The notes under the pieces were generated by a model that was given only the letters and a program-made list of their open reading frames with translations, did not search any database and had not been told where the DNA came from. From assembly GCA_905221615.1 (NCBI GenBank), contig CAJNDT010000935.1:1-64000 (forward strand): DNA of 64,000 nucleotides, written 5' to 3'. This document shows, piece after piece, positions 62,415 to 64,000 of this stretch. Origin of the DNA: Symbiodinium sp. CCMP2592. Taxonomy: Eukaryota > Sar > Dinophyceae > Suessiales > Symbiodiniaceae. Position numbers and translations under genes: made by a program. The first letter of the stretch is position 1. Every line of letters begins with the position of its first letter.

Positions 62415-62886
62415 AATTGACAATCTATCTCGCTAGATGGTCCCCTCCACAGTTTCATGAAAACTCTCCGTAGATTTTCTTCCGATACTCAGACTTTTGT
62501 TGCCCGAAACCCCAACAACCCCAATAACCCCTAACCCTAAACCCCAACAACCCCCAAACCGTAAAGCCATGAGGTTCCAAAAGGCCCTAATCCTTCGGAG
62601 GCCTCGAAAGGTGGGATGAAGGTAGGTGGGATATTCCCAAATAAGAGTCCTTACCCTAATGCTCCTCAGAGGGTCTTGGGCTTTCTGGGGAAGGGTTTCG
62701 GCTTTGGGGGCTAGGGTTTGGGATCTCACTACAATTAGCCTTAGGGTATATAAGGGATGCTTAATCGTACCTACCTCCATCCCACCTTTTGGGGCCTCCG
62801 AAACCTTCAGCCCTAAGGTCCTGAAGCCTAAAGCTCCAGCCCTAAGGGTGTTACCTAGACCCTTAAAACCTACGCTTTCTAGGGAT
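62415..62886. other. Gene-free stretch with a long-range inverted pair
   Basis: CGGAGGCCTCGAAAGGTGGG then ATGAAGGTAGGT near 62595, and ACCTACCTCCATCCCACCTT then TTGGGGCCTCCG near 62770, are complementary. This suggests a ~210 bp inverted-repeat element at about 62595-62802. No gene supported; open frames on both strands are shadows of the palindrome. Confidence 0.5.
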
Positions 62887-63016
62887 CCTTATTATGATTA
62901 TGGGTAGGGTATTCAGTTTAAGGTAACCTACCCTTCAAATTATCCTTATTATGATTATGGGTAGGCTATTGAGTTTAAGGTAACCTACCCTTCAAATTGT
63001 CCTTATTATGAGTCCG
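62887..63016 (+). repeat. 57 bp tandem repeat with internal hairpin
   Basis: Two near-identical 57 bp units (62887-62943 and 62944-63000) beginning CCTTATTATGATTATGGGTA, and the start of a third at 63001. Each unit contains GGGTAGG and CCTACCC arms ~18 bp apart, able to form a hairpin. Confidence 0.85.
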
Positions 63017-63450
63017 TAAAATGGGTTGGTTATTGGAGGTTAAGGTAAGACGGCAGCAGCCGGTCCTGCAGACTGTATAAATCCTAGACCGTAAACCGTG
63101 TCTACGTAGATCTTTCACGCAGGGTCTCAAAGGAAGGTCTTATGGGGCATGGCGATTTTAACGGGGTCTTATGGATAAAATATGTTTATACTAATGCAGG
63201 TAGTCTTCTCTGGTGGATGACCCAGAGTCCCAAAAGAAGAAAGGAGCGTTCATGCAAAGCCTGCCTGTATGGTAGCACTGCGACACTAGGCCCTTCTGAT
63301 GCCCAAGCCCCATCGCGCTGGCTACGGCCTAGACGTAGCCAGATGCCGGTCGTGTGTCTAAAACAGGGCCCTTAATAATCAGAATAAGGTTCCTTTAAAG
63401 AGTTCCTTGAAACAGATACTATAAGGGTTCTATAATTACAAGATTTAGGG
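63017..63450. other. Gene-free stretch
   Basis: Mixed sequence. The 77-codon frame 63142-63375 (+) has no recognisable motif and is not called. Confidence 0.45.
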
Positions 63451-63556
63451 TTGTAGGGGCCTTAATGATTACCTATACTGTTTTGGGGGTTCCTTATTAT
63501 AAGTACAGTATAACGGGCCCCCAACCTCTATTCTAATTATCAAGGCCCCTATATAG
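63451..63556. mobile_element. MITE-like element, GGGGCCTTAATAATTA family (best copy)
   Basis: TGTAGGGGCCTTAATGATTA at the left and CTAATTATCAAGGCCCCTAT at the right, ~106 bp. The interior ACTGTTTTGGGGGTTCCTTA then TTATAAGTACAGTATAACGG serves as the family reference in this window. Confidence 0.65.
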
Positions 63557-63722
63557 TAGACTCTTGATGAGTGAATTACTTTCTTTCTAGAGCCCTGTGA
63601 AACCCTGAATTTTAGGGTTAAGGTCTGCAACCCTACATTCACCTCTGCACAGGACTAGAGGAGTCGTGCCGATTTGTGCTGAACACCTGTTACTGGCGAG
63701 ACTAGTAAGGCTCTCACCCAAA
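63557..63722. other. Short gene-free stretch
   Basis: Nothing recognisable. Confidence 0.4.
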
Positions 63723-63817
63723 GGCTCCATGTACCCATATAGTATATACATGGCCGTAAAGTACCTTTATCGAGATCCCTTTAAGGCCTAAGTATCTACT
63801 ATAAAGGTACATGGAGC
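63723..63817. mobile_element. Short GGGTCCATG-family inverted-repeat element
   Basis: GGCTCCATGTACCCATATAG at the left and TACTATAAAGGTACATGGAG then C at the right, ~95 bp, with AGTATATAC near the left end as in 8894-8994. Confidence 0.55.
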
Positions 63818-64000
63818 ATTTGGGTAAAGAACCTTCAAACCCAAAGCCAGGGATTTTAGTTCAAGCCCTGAAAACGTCAACAGAGTCCTAAACACAGCTC
63901 CGTACGAGGACTTTTCAGAAGAACACCCCGAAATCCCGAAGAGAGCCGCGTAGAGCGCAAACTGCTCTTCTAGAGCCTGTAGCGTTTAGAGTTTCGGGTT

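Overview
The window looks like a nuclear fragment of a dinoflagellate (Symbiodiniaceae or a relative). The evidence is indirect. Degenerate TTTAGGG/CCCTAAA motifs occur throughout in both orientations. There are many simple-sequence arrays and short inverted-repeat elements. The only convincing coding sequence belongs to retroelements: a Ty1/copia polyprotein with a Lys-Gly-rich (KGKGKG) Gag region and a LINE-like ORF with a run of zinc fingers. No host protein gene, rRNA, tRNA or CRISPR array can be supported. A chromerid or other TTTAGGG-telomere alga remains possible.

Layout. 1-3.6 kb: three copies of a module carrying (CT)n tracts, then a 1.5 kb AT-rich palindromic array. 3.6-12.4 kb: gene-free sequence with TTTAGGG-like motifs, (TA)n and (GA)n tracts and several ~100 bp inverted-repeat (MITE-like) elements. 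12.4-15.7 kb: AGC/AGT arrays around a duplicated ~1.2 kb block. 15.7-22.8 kb: gene-free with further MITE-like elements and an inverted pair of telomere-like arrays. 22.8-26.1 kb: microsatellites, a hairpin-rich repeat cluster and a degenerate TAGAATACC satellite. 27.3-30.5 kb: a 5'-truncated, frameshifted LINE on the minus strand. 31-38.5 kb: a dispersed segmental duplication, one copy of which holds a MITE missing from the other, plus more small elements.

38,575-54,440 is the centrepiece: a 15.9 kb LTR retrotransposon. Its 248 bp LTRs (TG...CA) differ at two positions, it is flanked by GGGGG on both sides, and it has a TGG-beginning primer-binding site. The first ORF (38,925-46,169) encodes Gag, an aspartic protease, an integrase, a Rossmann/cytosine-methyltransferase-like domain and a copia reverse transcriptase; RNase H follows one frame over (46,046-46,798). 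A second, very long ORF (47,022-53,884, also broken by one frame change) is not a standard copia component. It shows a region resembling Tpt1/KptA RNA 2'-phosphotransferase, an eight-cysteine zinc module, an endonuclease/exonuclease/phosphatase (EEP)-like region with a GDLN motif, a transmembrane segment, a second Cys/His motif and a C-terminal coiled coil. A 20 bp purine-rich motif after RNase H recurs almost exactly just before the 3' LTR, suggesting the second ORF was added between two copies of an element end. This composite element is the best candidate for an undescribed system.

54.4-64 kb: a G-rich tract at the insertion site, AT-rich degenerate repeats, a TTTCCAAA palindrome, TA-rich microsatellites and more inverted-repeat elements. 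All calls come from reading the sequence by eye. Domain assignments for the second ORF and the methyltransferase-like segment are inferences from short motifs and need profile searches.
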